DNA from: Clostridiales bacterium
GTDB lineage: Bacteria; Bacillota; Clostridia; Oscillospirales; Oscillospiraceae
Assembly: GCA_019420945.1 (NCBI GenBank)
Contig: JAHZGF010000013.1
Coordinates: 62,001 to 126,000 of the forward strand
DNA length: 64,000 nucleotides
Direction of reading: 5' to 3'
The translations under genes and the position numbers were made by a program. Below, piece after piece: positions 43,832 to 53,124 of this stretch. Below the pieces are notes generated by a model. The model did no database searches. It worked only from the letters and a program-made list of their open reading frames with translations, and had not been told where the DNA came from. Each line of letters opens with the position of its first letter. The first letter of the stretch is position 1.

Positions 43832-44879
43832 TGCAAATCACCTCGCTGAGCGCCGCCACCAGGCGCTGATTTTCCGGCTCGGTCCGCACCGCCACCCGAT
43901 ACCATCCGGGACATAAACCTGCGTAATTCTCGCAGTTTCGGATCAGAATCCCCCGCCGCCGCAGTTTCGCGTCCAGCTCCGGCACCGAGCAAAAAAAGAG
44001 CAGGTAGTTGGCCTCCCCAGGCACCACGGAACACCCCAGGGCCGCCAGATTCTCCGCCAGCCGGGGCCGCTGGGTCTGAATCAATTCTCTCAGCTGCCGG
44101 GCGTAGTCAGCCTCTTCCAGAGCAGCCACCCCGGCGGCCTGGGCCAGGGTGGACACACTCCAAGGCTGTCCCGCCTGGGTCATAGCATCCAGCAAGGTAT
44201 GGTTTCCGCTGAGACAAAAGCCCAACCGAAGCCCCGCCATGGCATAAAACTTGGTAAAGGCCTTCAAAATCAGCAGGTGTTCCTCCAGCATGGGCACCAT
44301 AGTATGTTCTTCTGGCTGATTCAGGAAGTCCCCAAAGCACTCATCCACCACCAGCAGCGCATTCACGGCCCGGCACCGCTCCAGTACCTGCTCCAACAGC
44401 GGCCGGGGAGTGGTGATCCCAGTGGGATTGTTGGGCTCACAGAGAAGGACCAGATCGGTCTCCGGCGTAATCCAGTCCAGGAAATCCTCCGTCAGCTGAA
44501 ACTGGTTTTCCTGCCTAAGGGGAAATTTCCGGACCTCACAGCCCACCCGTTCCAAGGCCACAGCATACTCCCCGAAGGTGGGGGCCGTCACCAGGGCCTG
44601 CCGGGGCCTCAGAGCCAAAGCCAGCCGGTCAATCAGATCCGCCGCCCCGCTGCCGCACAGAATGGACTCCGGGGCCACCTCATAGTGCTTCGCCAGCTTT
44701 GCAGTCAGTTTACGGCACCGGGGATCCGGATAGCGATCCGCATACTCCAAAGCCTGAATCACCGCCGCCTTTACTCCCAATGGCAACCCAAGAGGGCTGG
44801 TATTGGCGGAAAAGTCCAGGGGCAGTGCTCCATATTCCATTGCGTATCCGGCCCAATCGCCGCCGTGTGTGGGTCTCAT
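43824..44879 (-). CDS. cobD: L-threonine-O-3-phosphate decarboxylase
   Basis: CobD makes (R)-1-aminopropan-2-yl phosphate for the nucleotide loop. The 351-residue fold-type I PLP protein resembles HisC: CGSGAADLIDRLALAL, CEPNNPTG, VDECFGDF and the PLP lysine in LKAFTKFYAMAGLRLG. It could be confused with histidinol-phosphate aminotransferase, but its start (THGGDWAGYA) and its neighbours (cbiB, cbiP) support CobD. Confidence 0.93.
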   Translation of the reverse strand: MRPTHGGDWAGYAMEYGALPLDFSANTSPLGLPLGVKAAVIQALEYADRYPDPRCRKLTAKLAKHYEVAPESILCGSGAADLIDRLALALRPRQALVTAPTFGEYAVALERVGCEVRKFPLRQENQFQLTEDFLDWITPETDLVLLCEPNNPTGITTPRPLLEQVLERCRAVNALLVVDECFGDFLNQPEEHTMVPMLEEHLLILKAFTKFYAMAGLRLGFCLSGNHTLLDAMTQAGQPWSVSTLAQAAGVAALEEADYARQLRELIQTQRPRLAENLAALGCSVVPGEANYLLFFCSVPELDAKLRRRGILIRNCENYAGLCPGWYRVAVRTEPENQRLVAALSEVICNG

Positions 44880-44891
44880 GCCAAAACTCCT

Positions 44892-45857
44892 TTATCCTAT
44901 CAGGATCAATGCCCCCCAGAGAGCGCACAGCACCGCCAGACTCAGCAGCCCCGCTCCATAGAGCAATCTGTTGGCCCGGCGGATGTCCTCCGGCTCCACC
45001 GGCCGGTCCGGATCACCGATGGTGGGCTTGTTATAAAATTCTCCAAAGTACCAGGCGGGGCCCGCCAGCTGCACCCCCAGAGCTCCGGCCATCACCGCCT
45101 CGGTCTGGGCAGAGTTGGGGCTGGCGTGGTTGTGCCGGTCCCGCCGCCAGATTTTGAAGGCACTGCGGGTATTGCCCCCCACAAACACAGTGGCGCCGAT
45201 CAGAGCCAGAGCCGCCAGACGAGAAGGCAGAAAATTGGCCACGTCATCCAGCTTGGCCGCCGCCCGTCCGAAGTTCAGATAACGCTCATTTTTGTATCCC
45301 ACCATGCTGTCCATGGTGTTGATGGCCTTATAACACAGGGCCAGGGGCGCCCCGCCAATGGCAAGATAGAACAGCGGGGCGAACACCCCGTCGGAAAAAT
45401 TCTCTGCCACCGTCTCCACCGCTGCCTTGGTGACCCCCTCGGCGGTGAGGTTCTGGGTGTCCCGTCCCACAATACGGGCAACAGCACTTCTTGCCTCCGG
45501 CAAGGTCCCGGTGATCAGAGCCCTGTAAACTCCCATGCTCTCGGTCTTCAGTCCCTTCATGGCCAGGGCCTGCCAGCCCCAGAACACGTTAACCACCACC
45601 AGCAGAATGGGATGAATGAACCAGGCCAGCCAGCACACTCCCAGGGTAATCAGCAATGTGCCCAAAGGCAGAATCAAGGCCAGCATCCGTCCAGCCCACC
45701 GCTCCCCCGTTGGAGTGTCGGGAAAATGCCGGCGCAGCCAGGGCTCCAGCTTGGAAATCCCCTTGCCCATGAGCACCACGGGATGGGGCATCCAGGCCGG
45801 GTCTCCCAGCAGCAGATCCAGCAGAACACTCAAAACCAATATAAAAATAAACGTCAT
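44892..45857 (-). CDS. cbiB: Adenosylcobinamide-phosphate synthase
   Basis: CbiB joins aminopropanol (or its phosphate) to cobyric acid in the membrane. The 321-residue protein has several hydrophobic segments and family motifs LLLGDPAWMPHPVVLMG, ETVAENFSDGVFAPLFY and YKAINTMDSMVGYKNERYLNFG. ATG overlaps the cobC stop (ATGA). Confidence 0.96.
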   Translation of the reverse strand: MTFIFILVLSVLLDLLLGDPAWMPHPVVLMGKGISKLEPWLRRHFPDTPTGERWAGRMLALILPLGTLLITLGVCWLAWFIHPILLVVVNVFWGWQALAMKGLKTESMGVYRALITGTLPEARSAVARIVGRDTQNLTAEGVTKAAVETVAENFSDGVFAPLFYLAIGGAPLALCYKAINTMDSMVGYKNERYLNFGRAAAKLDDVANFLPSRLAALALIGATVFVGGNTRSAFKIWRRDRHNHASPNSAQTEAVMAGALGVQLAGPAWYFGEFYNKPTIGDPDRPVEPEDIRRANRLLYGAGLLSLAVLCALWGALILIG

Positions 45858-46462
45858 AACTCTCTCGGTCCAGTCTCTCTTCGATAATCTGTTACGGCCA
45901 ACAGCGTGAGCGTCAGCCCGTTCTCACCCCAGTCGACCCGGGCCCGGTAACCCTGGCCGCTCTCCAAATGCCAGTCAAAATAGTTTTTCCGCGGCATGGC
46001 AAATCGCTCCATCACCGCCATTTGGGTACCCCCGTGTGCCACGATGGTCAGGAAATCTTCGCCCCGTGCCCGGGCCAACTCTAATAAGGTTACAAAGGCA
46101 TCGCAGACCCGACAGCAAAAGCTCTCCTTGGACTCGCCGTCAGGACAGATTCCCAGACAAAATCCATCCACCCAGCTCTGATAGGCCGGATCGTCGGACA
46201 GCTCCCGGTAATTTTTCCCCTCAAACCGGCCAAAATCCATCTCCTCCAGCCCTGGCACCACCACCTGCTCCGCCTCAGGAAACAGCAGAGCGGCAGTCTG
46301 CCGGGCCCGCAGCAGCGGTGAGACGTAGACACGGTTCGGGCTCTGGGGAGACGATTTCAGCCCCTCCCTCCCCTCTGGGGACAGGGGGGCATCCAGCCGG
46401 CCCTGATACCGGTGCTCCCGCTGCAGGGCGGTCTCACCGTGGCGGATCAACTCCACCGTCAT
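45854..46462 (-). CDS. cobC: Alpha-ribazole phosphatase (histidine phosphatase family)
   Basis: The 202-residue phosphatase has the RHG motif ELIRHGETALQREHRYQG with catalytic His8, SPLLRARQTA, MDFGRFEG and the second His in IVAHGGTQM. In this context it probably removes phosphate from alpha-ribazole 5'-phosphate or adenosylcobalamin phosphate. ATG at 46462 with AAGGGG upstream; longer in-frame extensions lie inside the preceding gene. Confidence 0.9.
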   Translation of the reverse strand: MTVELIRHGETALQREHRYQGRLDAPLSPEGREGLKSSPQSPNRVYVSPLLRARQTAALLFPEAEQVVVPGLEEMDFGRFEGKNYRELSDDPAYQSWVDGFCLGICPDGESKESFCCRVCDAFVTLLELARARGEDFLTIVAHGGTQMAVMERFAMPRKNYFDWHLESGQGYRARVDWGENGLTLTLLAVTDYRRETGPREL

Positions 46463-46794
46463 GGCTTTTGCCCCTTCAGGCACTGGGGTAGGCCGCAGCA
46501 CACCCGCACCACCGTGTCCGCCTTCTGGGCCAGCAGGCAGGCCAGCCGTCCGGCCCCCTCCCGACAGGCCCGCTGGTGGGGGTCCACCGGCACCACGCCG
46601 CCCCCCACTTCAGTGGCAATGACCACATCCTTCCGGGCCAGTTCCTCCGCCAACTGCTCCAGATCGGTGTCCGGCTGGACCAGATCCTGTACATCCCAGA
46701 CACAGCGCCGGGACAGTTCCTCCTCACTCCAGCCCAGGGCGGAGCGGACATAATCCCGCTTTCCCGCAAACAGCGGTCCCGTGACAAAAATCAA
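46459..46794 (-). CDS. Short CobU-like protein
   Basis: This 111-residue protein starts at TTG 46794, which overlaps the cobS stop as TTGA with GGAGGG seven bases upstream. It keeps a P-loop-like VTGPLFAGKRDY (last Walker A residue Arg, not Ser/Thr), the CobU-type VVIATEVGGGVVPVD and the C-terminal CGLPQCLKG. It lacks the guanylylated-His region of full CobU (about 170-185 residues). A complete CobU is encoded on the other side of cobS, so this is a paralogue, perhaps regulatory or an alternative kinase. The long open frame upstream of 46794 is a cobS shadow. Confidence 0.82.
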   Translation of the reverse strand: MIFVTGPLFAGKRDYVRSALGWSEEELSRRCVWDVQDLVQPDTDLEQLAEELARKDVVIATEVGGGVVPVDPHQRACREGAGRLACLLAQKADTVVRVCCGLPQCLKGQKP

Positions 46795-47567
46795 AGCAAT
46801 CCCTCCACAATCTGTACCGCGTACAGGGCAATCAGCATCCAGAGCTCCACAGTCTGGACAAACCAGCCCGCCAGATCTCCGGACAGACCGCCGAACTGTT
46901 TCAGCGCCATCCGCCGGTACCACACAAACACACATTGGGCAGCCACAGCCATGGCGACACCCTGCCAGCCGGTAGCCGCCAGGGCCAGGCTGAGCAGCAC
47001 ATCCAGCACCGTCAGCACCGCCGCCACCCGTTTTTTGTCCGCCGCCGTGGCAAAAGTATAAGCCAGGCCGGTCTTTTTTGCCAGCGGGAAGGTAGTCACC
47101 GCCAGCCCGGACTGGACCCGGCTCAGGCAGAACATGAGGCCCAGAGGCAGATAGCGGTAGTGAGGCAGCGTGACCCAGAGGGCTAAGCTCAGGGCCAGAT
47201 AACAGCCCAGCCGGATCAAGGCAAAGGAACCCACATGGGGGTCTTTTAAAATCTCCTGTTTCCGCTCCGGCCCAGCATGGCTGGCCAGGGCGTCCCAGGT
47301 ATCGCAGGCCCCATCCAAATGGATCCCGCCGGTAACCATCACCGGGGCCAGCCCCAGCAACACCCCTGTCAGCAGCCGTGGCAGAGACAACCAGTCTCCC
47401 GCCCAGGCAATGAAACCACATAGAGCGCCGATGACCAGGCCGATCAGCGGAAAGGCGCAAAAGGCGAAACGCATATTGCGCTGATTCCATTCAAATTGTG
47501 GCATAGGCAGGGCGGAATACATGGAAAACGCCACCGCAATGGTCTCTAAAACCCGCACAAAACTCAT
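46791..47567 (-). CDS. cobS: Adenosylcobinamide-GDP ribazoletransferase
   Basis: CobS joins adenosylcobinamide-GDP with alpha-ribazole (phosphate) at the membrane. The 258-residue protein has 6-7 hydrophobic segments and the family motif TGGIHLDGACDTWDALASH, plus DPHVGSFALI and the N-terminal FSMYSALPMP. ATG at 47567 overlaps the cobU stop (ATGA). Confidence 0.95.
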   Translation of the reverse strand: MSFVRVLETIAVAFSMYSALPMPQFEWNQRNMRFAFCAFPLIGLVIGALCGFIAWAGDWLSLPRLLTGVLLGLAPVMVTGGIHLDGACDTWDALASHAGPERKQEILKDPHVGSFALIRLGCYLALSLALWVTLPHYRYLPLGLMFCLSRVQSGLAVTTFPLAKKTGLAYTFATAADKKRVAAVLTVLDVLLSLALAATGWQGVAMAVAAQCVFVWYRRMALKQFGGLSGDLAGWFVQTVELWMLIALYAVQIVEGLL

Positions 47568-48064
47568 CCCTTCAAAACATTGGGCAGTCCGCAGACAACC
47601 TCCACCACCCGGTCCGCCCGCCGAGCCAGGGCTCGGTTCAGGCTCGCCATTGCCTCCAGGTAGCGCAGGGTATCTCCGGCATAGTCTGACCCGCCGGCGC
47701 AGACCTCCTCGGCCACCACCGTCAGGTGGGCGCACCGCTCCAGGGTTTCAACGCCCCGCAGCACCGCCTCCACGCCGCCCCCCTCCGGGGTATAGAGCTC
47801 GTTGGAGAGCAGGCTGCCCAAGCCCTCCAGCAGCACATTGCTGTCCGTGGGAAGCTCCAGTCCCGCCAAATTGGTGTAGCACTCCACAGTCTCAAACCCC
47901 CGGTCCGCCCGGGCCAGGCGATGTTTTTCAATCCGTGCCACGCACTCCTGGTCCCAGGGGTACAAAGTGGCGATATAAATTCTTTGACCGCTCTGAGATA
48001 GCACCAGCCCTTCGGCATACTCGCTTTTTCCGCTGGCGGAACCGCCAATCACCAGGGTAAACAT
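47564..48064 (-). CDS. cobU: Adenosylcobinamide kinase / guanylyltransferase
   Basis: The 166-residue protein phosphorylates adenosylcobinamide and transfers GMP to it. It shows VIGGSASGKSEYAEGL (Walker A), the guanylylation region IEKHRLARADRGFETVE with the key His, LLEGLGSLLSNEL and the C-terminal CGLPNVLKG. ATG at 48064 with GAGGAGGAACAGGAA upstream. Confidence 0.94.
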   Translation of the reverse strand: MFTLVIGGSASGKSEYAEGLVLSQSGQRIYIATLYPWDQECVARIEKHRLARADRGFETVECYTNLAGLELPTDSNVLLEGLGSLLSNELYTPEGGGVEAVLRGVETLERCAHLTVVAEEVCAGGSDYAGDTLRYLEAMASLNRALARRADRVVEVVCGLPNVLKG

Positions 48065-48077
48065 TTCCTGTTCCTCC

Positions 48078-49133
48078 TCACTGGGGGGTGTAGGCCTCAA
48101 TGCCCAGATGGCCAAAGGTGTGGCCGCTGTGATACACCTCCAGAGCCAGATCCAGCAGCGGCAGGGCGCACACTGCGCCGCTGCCCTCCCCTAACCGCAG
48201 GCCTGCGGAAATAAGAGGACGCAGATTCAATGCCTCCAGCAACAGCTGGGCAGCGGGCTCCGCGGACACATGGCTGGCCAGCAGACAGTCCCCCACCGCC
48301 GGATTAAGCCGCACAGCACACAGAGCCGCCGCAGCGGTGATGAGCCCGTCCAGCAACACCGGCACCCGATAGAGGGCGCCGCCGATGCAGGCGCCGCAAA
48401 GGGCGGCCAGATCCAGTCCCCCCACTTTGCTCAACAGGTCAATGGGGTCACTTGCATCGGGGGCATTGACCTGAAAGGCGGATTCAATGGCCTTCACCTT
48501 CCGCCGCAGTCCCTCATCAGACAGGCCGGCCCCCCGGCCAGTGAGTTCAGCGGCCGGCAGGTTCAACAGGCCACAGGCCAGAGCGCTGGAGGTGGTGGTG
48601 TTGGCGATGCCCATCTCCCCCAGCAGCACTATATTAGTGCCACGTTCTACCTCACGGCCCACCATTTGGATGCCGGCCTCAATGGCGTTGACGCACTCTT
48701 CCCGGGTCATGGCCGGTCCCTGGGAAATATCACCGGTGGCGTTGCGCACCCGGCAGTTCTCCACTCCCGGGGCTCCGGGAAAATCCAAAATTCCCAAATC
48801 CAGCGGCACCACCCGGCAGTTGGCCCCCCGGGCCAGGTAATTGACGGTACTCACCCCCGCCCCCAGGGCAGTGGCTACGGCAGCGGTGACATCCGGACCA
48901 GACTGGCTGACCCCCTGGGCCACCACGCCGTTGTCGGCACAGAACACCAGTAAAGTTCGCTGATCCAGGCGCACATCGACGTTGCCGGTGATCGCCCCAA
49001 TCCGGGCCACAGCCCGCTCCAGCTCTCCCAGACTGCCCAGGGGCTTGGCCAGGGAGTCCCAGTGCTCCAGCACCCCCTGGAATGCCTTTTGGTCTCCGGG
49101 TTTAACCTGATTCAATGCCTGCTCCAATGTCAT
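48078..49133 (-). CDS. cobT: Nicotinate-nucleotide--dimethylbenzimidazole phosphoribosyltransferase
   Basis: CobT activates the lower-ligand base to alpha-ribazole 5'-phosphate. The 351-residue protein has FCADNGVVAQGVSQS, LLGEMGIANTTTSSAL and the catalytic Glu (about E316) in GLRLGEGSGAVCALPLL. No dimethylbenzimidazole synthesis genes are in the window, so the base may be salvaged. Start overlaps the cbiA stop (ATGA). Confidence 0.96.
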   Translation of the reverse strand: MTLEQALNQVKPGDQKAFQGVLEHWDSLAKPLGSLGELERAVARIGAITGNVDVRLDQRTLLVFCADNGVVAQGVSQSGPDVTAAVATALGAGVSTVNYLARGANCRVVPLDLGILDFPGAPGVENCRVRNATGDISQGPAMTREECVNAIEAGIQMVGREVERGTNIVLLGEMGIANTTTSSALACGLLNLPAAELTGRGAGLSDEGLRRKVKAIESAFQVNAPDASDPIDLLSKVGGLDLAALCGACIGGALYRVPVLLDGLITAAAALCAVRLNPAVGDCLLASHVSAEPAAQLLLEALNLRPLISAGLRLGEGSGAVCALPLLDLALEVYHSGHTFGHLGIEAYTPQ

Positions 49134-50470
49134 CTCTGTCTCTCCTTTTGGTAGACCTGTGCAGCTTCTACAAACCGCTCAGCCAGCGGAAGTTCTCCCC
49201 CGAAATGCAGGTGGGGAAACCCTGCGTAAAGCCTAGAATTCACATAACCGCAACGCCAGCTTTTTCCATTGGGCTTTTGTGCCTCTAAATCAGTACCGTT
49301 CTCGGTGCAGTCCCAATAATGGAACTCATGGGCGGGTACCGGCTCCCCAACCCGGAACAGCATGCTGTCCTGATCTCCAGTTAAATGCAGATAGCCAAAC
49401 CGCTGAAGCCGGGAGGTGGAATAGCCCCGGCCCGGCAGCGCTCCCACCAGGTCAAATTGCTGGCCTTGGTCTGACTCAAGACACTGCTGCAGATAGAGGA
49501 ATCCGCCGCACTCGGCCAGGGTAGGCATGCCTTCCTGGATGGCCCGGTAAATCTGCTGCCGCATGGTAACATTTTCGCTAAGTTGCTGCAAATACAGCTC
49601 CGGGTAGCCGCCACCCAGATAGAGACCGTCCGCTTCTGGCAGCTCCGAGTCCTCCAGGGGGCTGAAAAAGACCAGCTCTGCCCCGGCCTCCTTCAGGGCG
49701 TCCAGGTTGTCGGCATAGTAAAAGCAAAAGCTCTTGTCCCTTGCCACAGCGATTTTCACCCGGGCGGTTTGAGACTGAGATTTCTCCGGCACAGTCTCCA
49801 CTTCTCGGCCCAGAGCCAGAATACTTTCCAGGTCAGCGGTTTCCTCCAGCTGCTGGGCCACCGCCTCAAAGCGGTGATAAAAATCTTCGATTTCCCCGGC
49901 GGTCAGCAATCCTAAATGCCGACTCTCCAGTCGGGCCTCTTCCATCGGCGGCAGATAGCCCAGCACCGGCAAACCCGTCTCCCGCTCCAAAATGGGGCGC
50001 AGATGGGCATAGAGCATGGGTTTGCAGTCGGTGAGAAAAAGCCCCGCCAGATGACTGTCAGGCCGGAAAGTCTGCATTCCCTTGATCTGGGCCGCCAGAG
50101 TCAGGCTGGCCCCCTTGGGGCACACCGCCAGCAGCACTGGAGTATCGGTAAGATGGGCCACCTGCCAGGCGCTGGCCTGGTCGGTCCCCCCCACCCCGTC
50201 ATAGAACCCCATGGCGCCCTCCAGCAGTCCGAATCCGGCCCGCTGCCGGGCCAGGGTGCGTCGAACGCCGGCCTCTCCCTGCAAAAACAGATCCAGGTTG
50301 CGGCTGGGCACCCCCAGCACCCGGCTGTGGAACATGGGGTCGATGTAGTCCGGGCCGCACTTGAAGGCCTCGGCGTCGATGCCCCGGCGTTTCAGGGCCG
50401 CCAGCAGGCCGCAGGACAGCACGGTTTTCCCGCTGCCGCTGCTCATGGCAGCAATCATCAATCTGCGCAT
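49130..50470 (-). CDS. cbiA: Cobyrinate a,c-diamide synthase
   Basis: CbiA amidates the a and c carboxylates of cobyrinate. The 446-residue protein has the ATPase loop MIAAMSSGSGKTVLSCGLL, LLEGAMGFYDG, a GATase domain with GLYLGGGYPELY and the nucleophile segment TLAECGGFLYL, and the late PAHEFHYWD. Overlaps cbiET by 13 bases. Confidence 0.96.
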   Translation of the reverse strand: MRRLMIAAMSSGSGKTVLSCGLLAALKRRGIDAEAFKCGPDYIDPMFHSRVLGVPSRNLDLFLQGEAGVRRTLARQRAGFGLLEGAMGFYDGVGGTDQASAWQVAHLTDTPVLLAVCPKGASLTLAAQIKGMQTFRPDSHLAGLFLTDCKPMLYAHLRPILERETGLPVLGYLPPMEEARLESRHLGLLTAGEIEDFYHRFEAVAQQLEETADLESILALGREVETVPEKSQSQTARVKIAVARDKSFCFYYADNLDALKEAGAELVFFSPLEDSELPEADGLYLGGGYPELYLQQLSENVTMRQQIYRAIQEGMPTLAECGGFLYLQQCLESDQGQQFDLVGALPGRGYSTSRLQRFGYLHLTGDQDSMLFRVGEPVPAHEFHYWDCTENGTDLEAQKPNGKSWRCGYVNSRLYAGFPHLHFGGELPLAERFVEAAQVYQKERQR

Positions 50471-51660
50471 GGTCTTGCTCCCGTAATCAGGAAAACCGGA
50501 TTCTGGGCCAGCAGCAGGTGGAGATTTGCCGCCGCCTTGGTGCGGCTGACGGAAATCTGGGCCACCTCCACTTCACAGCCTCGGGCCTGCAGCGACTCCA
50601 TAGCGGTGTTCAGATTCTCCAGGGTAATGGCGGAGACACAGATCCGGGCGGCGGAGTTGGCTTTCAGCGAAAGATCGATGATCTCGTCCAGATCCCCGTG
50701 GCTGCCCCCGACAAACACCTTGTCCGGGGCCGGGAAATCAGGCAAGACTTCCACCGCAGAACCCTCAGTCAGCCTCAGATTCCAGGCCCCAAATTTCTGG
50801 CGATTGGCCCGGATCAGCGCACAGGCCTCCGGTTTCTCCTCCACAGCCCAGGCCGACTTTCCCTGTAACGCCAGTTCCACGCTGACGCTGCCGGTACCGG
50901 CCCCCACATCCCAGCACACATCCTCCGGGGTTACCCCCAGCTTGGCCAGAATGGCGCATCGCACCTCCTGCTTGGTCATGGGCACTTTCCCCCGCTGGAA
51001 CTCCTCATCGGAAATTCCAGGCGTTCTTGAAAGCCGAATTTGGGGCGGTTCCACCAGCAGTACGCTGAGGGGGGCAAACTCCTGTTGAGCACATTCCGCC
51101 GCAGTGCCGGAAAAAATACGCTGGGTGGGATAGGAGAGCTCCTCCCCCACCGCCACCTTCAGCTCCCCCAGTCCAGCCTCGGCAATTTGGCGGCACAGCT
51201 CCGACGGCCCCAAATTTCCACCGGTCAGAAAGAACACCGGCTGGCCCTGGCAGAGCTCCGCCACCGGGTCGCAGTCCACCCCGTGGGCGGAGCACAGACG
51301 CCAATTCTGCCAGCTGGTCCCCAGCTTGGCGGCCAGGTATTGGAGGCTGGAGATGCCGGGCAGTACCTCATAGTCTACCTTCTCCCGCTCCAACAGAGGA
51401 ATCAGAGTCTTGGCCCCGGAATAAAAGCCGGTATCCCCGCTGAAGAGCACGCAGATCCGCTCCGCGGCGCTGCTCAAAATCACATGTATGATGTCAGCAC
51501 TCCGGACCGCATCCACCCGTTCCGCCGCGCCGTCAGGCAAGCTCTTCAGCAGCCGACCCGCTCCGATCAGCAGCTGAGCTTGTTCCAGGCGCTGCCGGGC
51601 CTGGAGTGTCACAGTTCCTAAGTCTCCGCAGCCCATCCCCAACAAGGATACCAGTCTCAT
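50458..51660 (-). CDS. cbiET: Bifunctional cobalt-precorrin-7 C5,15-methyltransferase (CbiE-CbiT fusion)
   Basis: The 400-residue protein fuses CbiE (1-200; class III methyltransferase fold with LFSGDTGFYSGAKTL, LPGISSLQYLAAKL) to CbiT (about 225-395; class I SAM motif VCWDVGAGTGSVSVELAL, VFVGGSHGDLDEII). CbiT also decarboxylates the C12 acetate. The fusion corresponds to aerobic CobL architecture. Confidence 0.95.
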   Translation of the reverse strand: MRLVSLLGMGCGDLGTVTLQARQRLEQAQLLIGAGRLLKSLPDGAAERVDAVRSADIIHVILSSAAERICVLFSGDTGFYSGAKTLIPLLEREKVDYEVLPGISSLQYLAAKLGTSWQNWRLCSAHGVDCDPVAELCQGQPVFFLTGGNLGPSELCRQIAEAGLGELKVAVGEELSYPTQRIFSGTAAECAQQEFAPLSVLLVEPPQIRLSRTPGISDEEFQRGKVPMTKQEVRCAILAKLGVTPEDVCWDVGAGTGSVSVELALQGKSAWAVEEKPEACALIRANRQKFGAWNLRLTEGSAVEVLPDFPAPDKVFVGGSHGDLDEIIDLSLKANSAARICVSAITLENLNTAMESLQARGCEVEVAQISVSRTKAAANLHLLLAQNPVFLITGARPCAD

Positions 51661-51661
51661 G

Positions 51662-52393
51662 TCATTCCCTCGCTTCCAGCTCTTTCAAAATTTCTTCCAT
51701 GGTAAGCCCGGATTCTGCCCTCCGGCCCACCAGGATTACGTCGGCGCCGGCCCGGCGGGCCGCCCGCAATTTCTCATCAAATCCGCCGGCTTTGCCCCCG
51801 TCCTTGGTGACCAGCCAGCGGATGTGGTACTGCGCCAACATAGCGGCATTCATCTCTTCGGAAAAGGGGCCTTGCAGCGCGATGATATTCCGGTGGGGCA
51901 GCCCCAGGGCTTCACAGGCATCCAGAGATGGATGGGTGGGCAGCACTCGGGCAAAGACCCGCTCCGGCTCCAGGTCTTGGAACGCACTCAGCTCTTTGGC
52001 TCCGGTGGTCAGCAGCACATTTCCAGGCCGGGTGCGGAGATAGTCACAGGCCTGTGCACAGGATTCCACCCGGATGCAGCCGTCTGTTTCGCTCTCGGCC
52101 CGGAGCAGACGACGCAGAGGAATTCCACAGGGCTGGCAGGCATTGCGGACATGCTCCGTCACCTCCACCGCATAGGGGTGGGTGGCATCGATGACTAAAT
52201 CAAAGTCCGGAATAACCTGGGCCATCTGTGTTTCATCCAGGCGGCCCACCCGAACTGTTGCCTTTAGGTCGCGTAACTCCTCGGCCCCTATATCGGTGGC
52301 CACACTCACAGTGACCGGATAGCCCTGCTCACTGAGCCTCTGGGCCAATTCCCGGCCTTCCGTGGTGCCTCCGAAAATCAAGATCCGTTTCAT
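51662..52393 (-). CDS. cbiJ: Cobalt-precorrin-6A reductase
   Basis: The 243-residue NAD(P)H-dependent reductase begins ILIFGGTTEGRELAQRLSEQG and contains DATHPYAVEVTEHVRNAC, LLTTGAKELSAF and VTKDGGKAGGFDEKL, all standard CbiJ/CobK motifs. ATG at 52393 overlaps the cbiH stop (ATGA); the longer open frame upstream is a shadow. Confidence 0.95.
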   Translation of the reverse strand: MKRILIFGGTTEGRELAQRLSEQGYPVTVSVATDIGAEELRDLKATVRVGRLDETQMAQVIPDFDLVIDATHPYAVEVTEHVRNACQPCGIPLRRLLRAESETDGCIRVESCAQACDYLRTRPGNVLLTTGAKELSAFQDLEPERVFARVLPTHPSLDACEALGLPHRNIIALQGPFSEEMNAAMLAQYHIRWLVTKDGGKAGGFDEKLRAARRAGADVILVGRRAESGLTMEEILKELEARE

Positions 52394-53124
52394 TTTTTCC
52401 GTTCGTAGCCTCGGGGGGTTACCATAGAGCCACCGATGCGCCGGGTGGAGCTGTTGCCGATAAAGACGGTAGTAAACATGTCCAGCTCCGCTTCCCGCAG
52501 CTCCGCCAGGGTCAGGATCGCCTTCTCCTGGCCCTCCCGGCCGATCATCCGGACCCAGCCGCAAACGTTGTCCCCGCCCCGGGATTCCAGTAGAATGTCG
52601 CAAGCCCGACGCAGGTAATCTCTGCGCTTTTTGGATCCGGGGTTATAGAGGCAGATGGAGAAATCTCCCTCCCCGGCGCAGCGCAGTCGCTTTTCAATGG
52701 TAGCCCAGGGGGTCAGCAGATCCGACAGGGAGATGACACAGAAATCGTGCATCAGCGGCGCGCCCAGCACCGCGGCCCCGGACAGGGCGGCAGTGGCGCC
52801 AGGCACCACGGCGATTTCCACCTCCGGGAAGTCCACCGACAGTTCCAGCACCGGTCCCGCCATACCGTAAACACCGGCGTCCCCGGAACAAAGCATAGAC
52901 ACGGTCTTTCCCTGCCTGGCGGCCTCCAGGGCCCAGCGGCACCGCTCCAGCTCCTGGGTCATGGGTGTGGTATAGGTCTCTTTGTCCGGAAACCAGTCCT
53001 TTACCAGATCGATATACACGGTATAGCCCACCAGCACATCGGAGGCTTCCAGTGCCTCAAGGGCCTGGAGGGTCATCTGTTCCCGACTGCCGGGGCCCAG
53101 TCCCACCAAAAACAATTTACTCAT
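52390..53124 (-). CDS. cbiH: Cobalt-precorrin-3 C17-methyltransferase
   Basis: CbiH methylates C17 and drives ring contraction. The 244-residue class III methyltransferase shows LFLVGLGPGSREQMT, LCSGDAGVYGMAGPVLE, VPGATAALSGAAVLGAPL, SLSDLLTPW and ICLYNPGSKKR. ATG at 53124 overlaps cbiG by 8 bases. Confidence 0.96.
   Translation of the reverse strand: MSKLFLVGLGPGSREQMTLQALEALEASDVLVGYTVYIDLVKDWFPDKETYTTPMTQELERCRWALEAARQGKTVSMLCSGDAGVYGMAGPVLELSVDFPEVEIAVVPGATAALSGAAVLGAPLMHDFCVISLSDLLTPWATIEKRLRCAGEGDFSICLYNPGSKKRRDYLRRACDILLESRGGDNVCGWVRMIGREGQEKAILTLAELREAELDMFTTVFIGNSSTRRIGGSMVTPRGYERKK

Noticed and set aside
46459..47490. 343-codon frame ending at 46459 as one large protein
   Set aside because: The first ~230 codons run out of frame through cobS and look like shadow sequence; only the last 111 codons, from the TTG at 46794 with its own RBS, match a known family.
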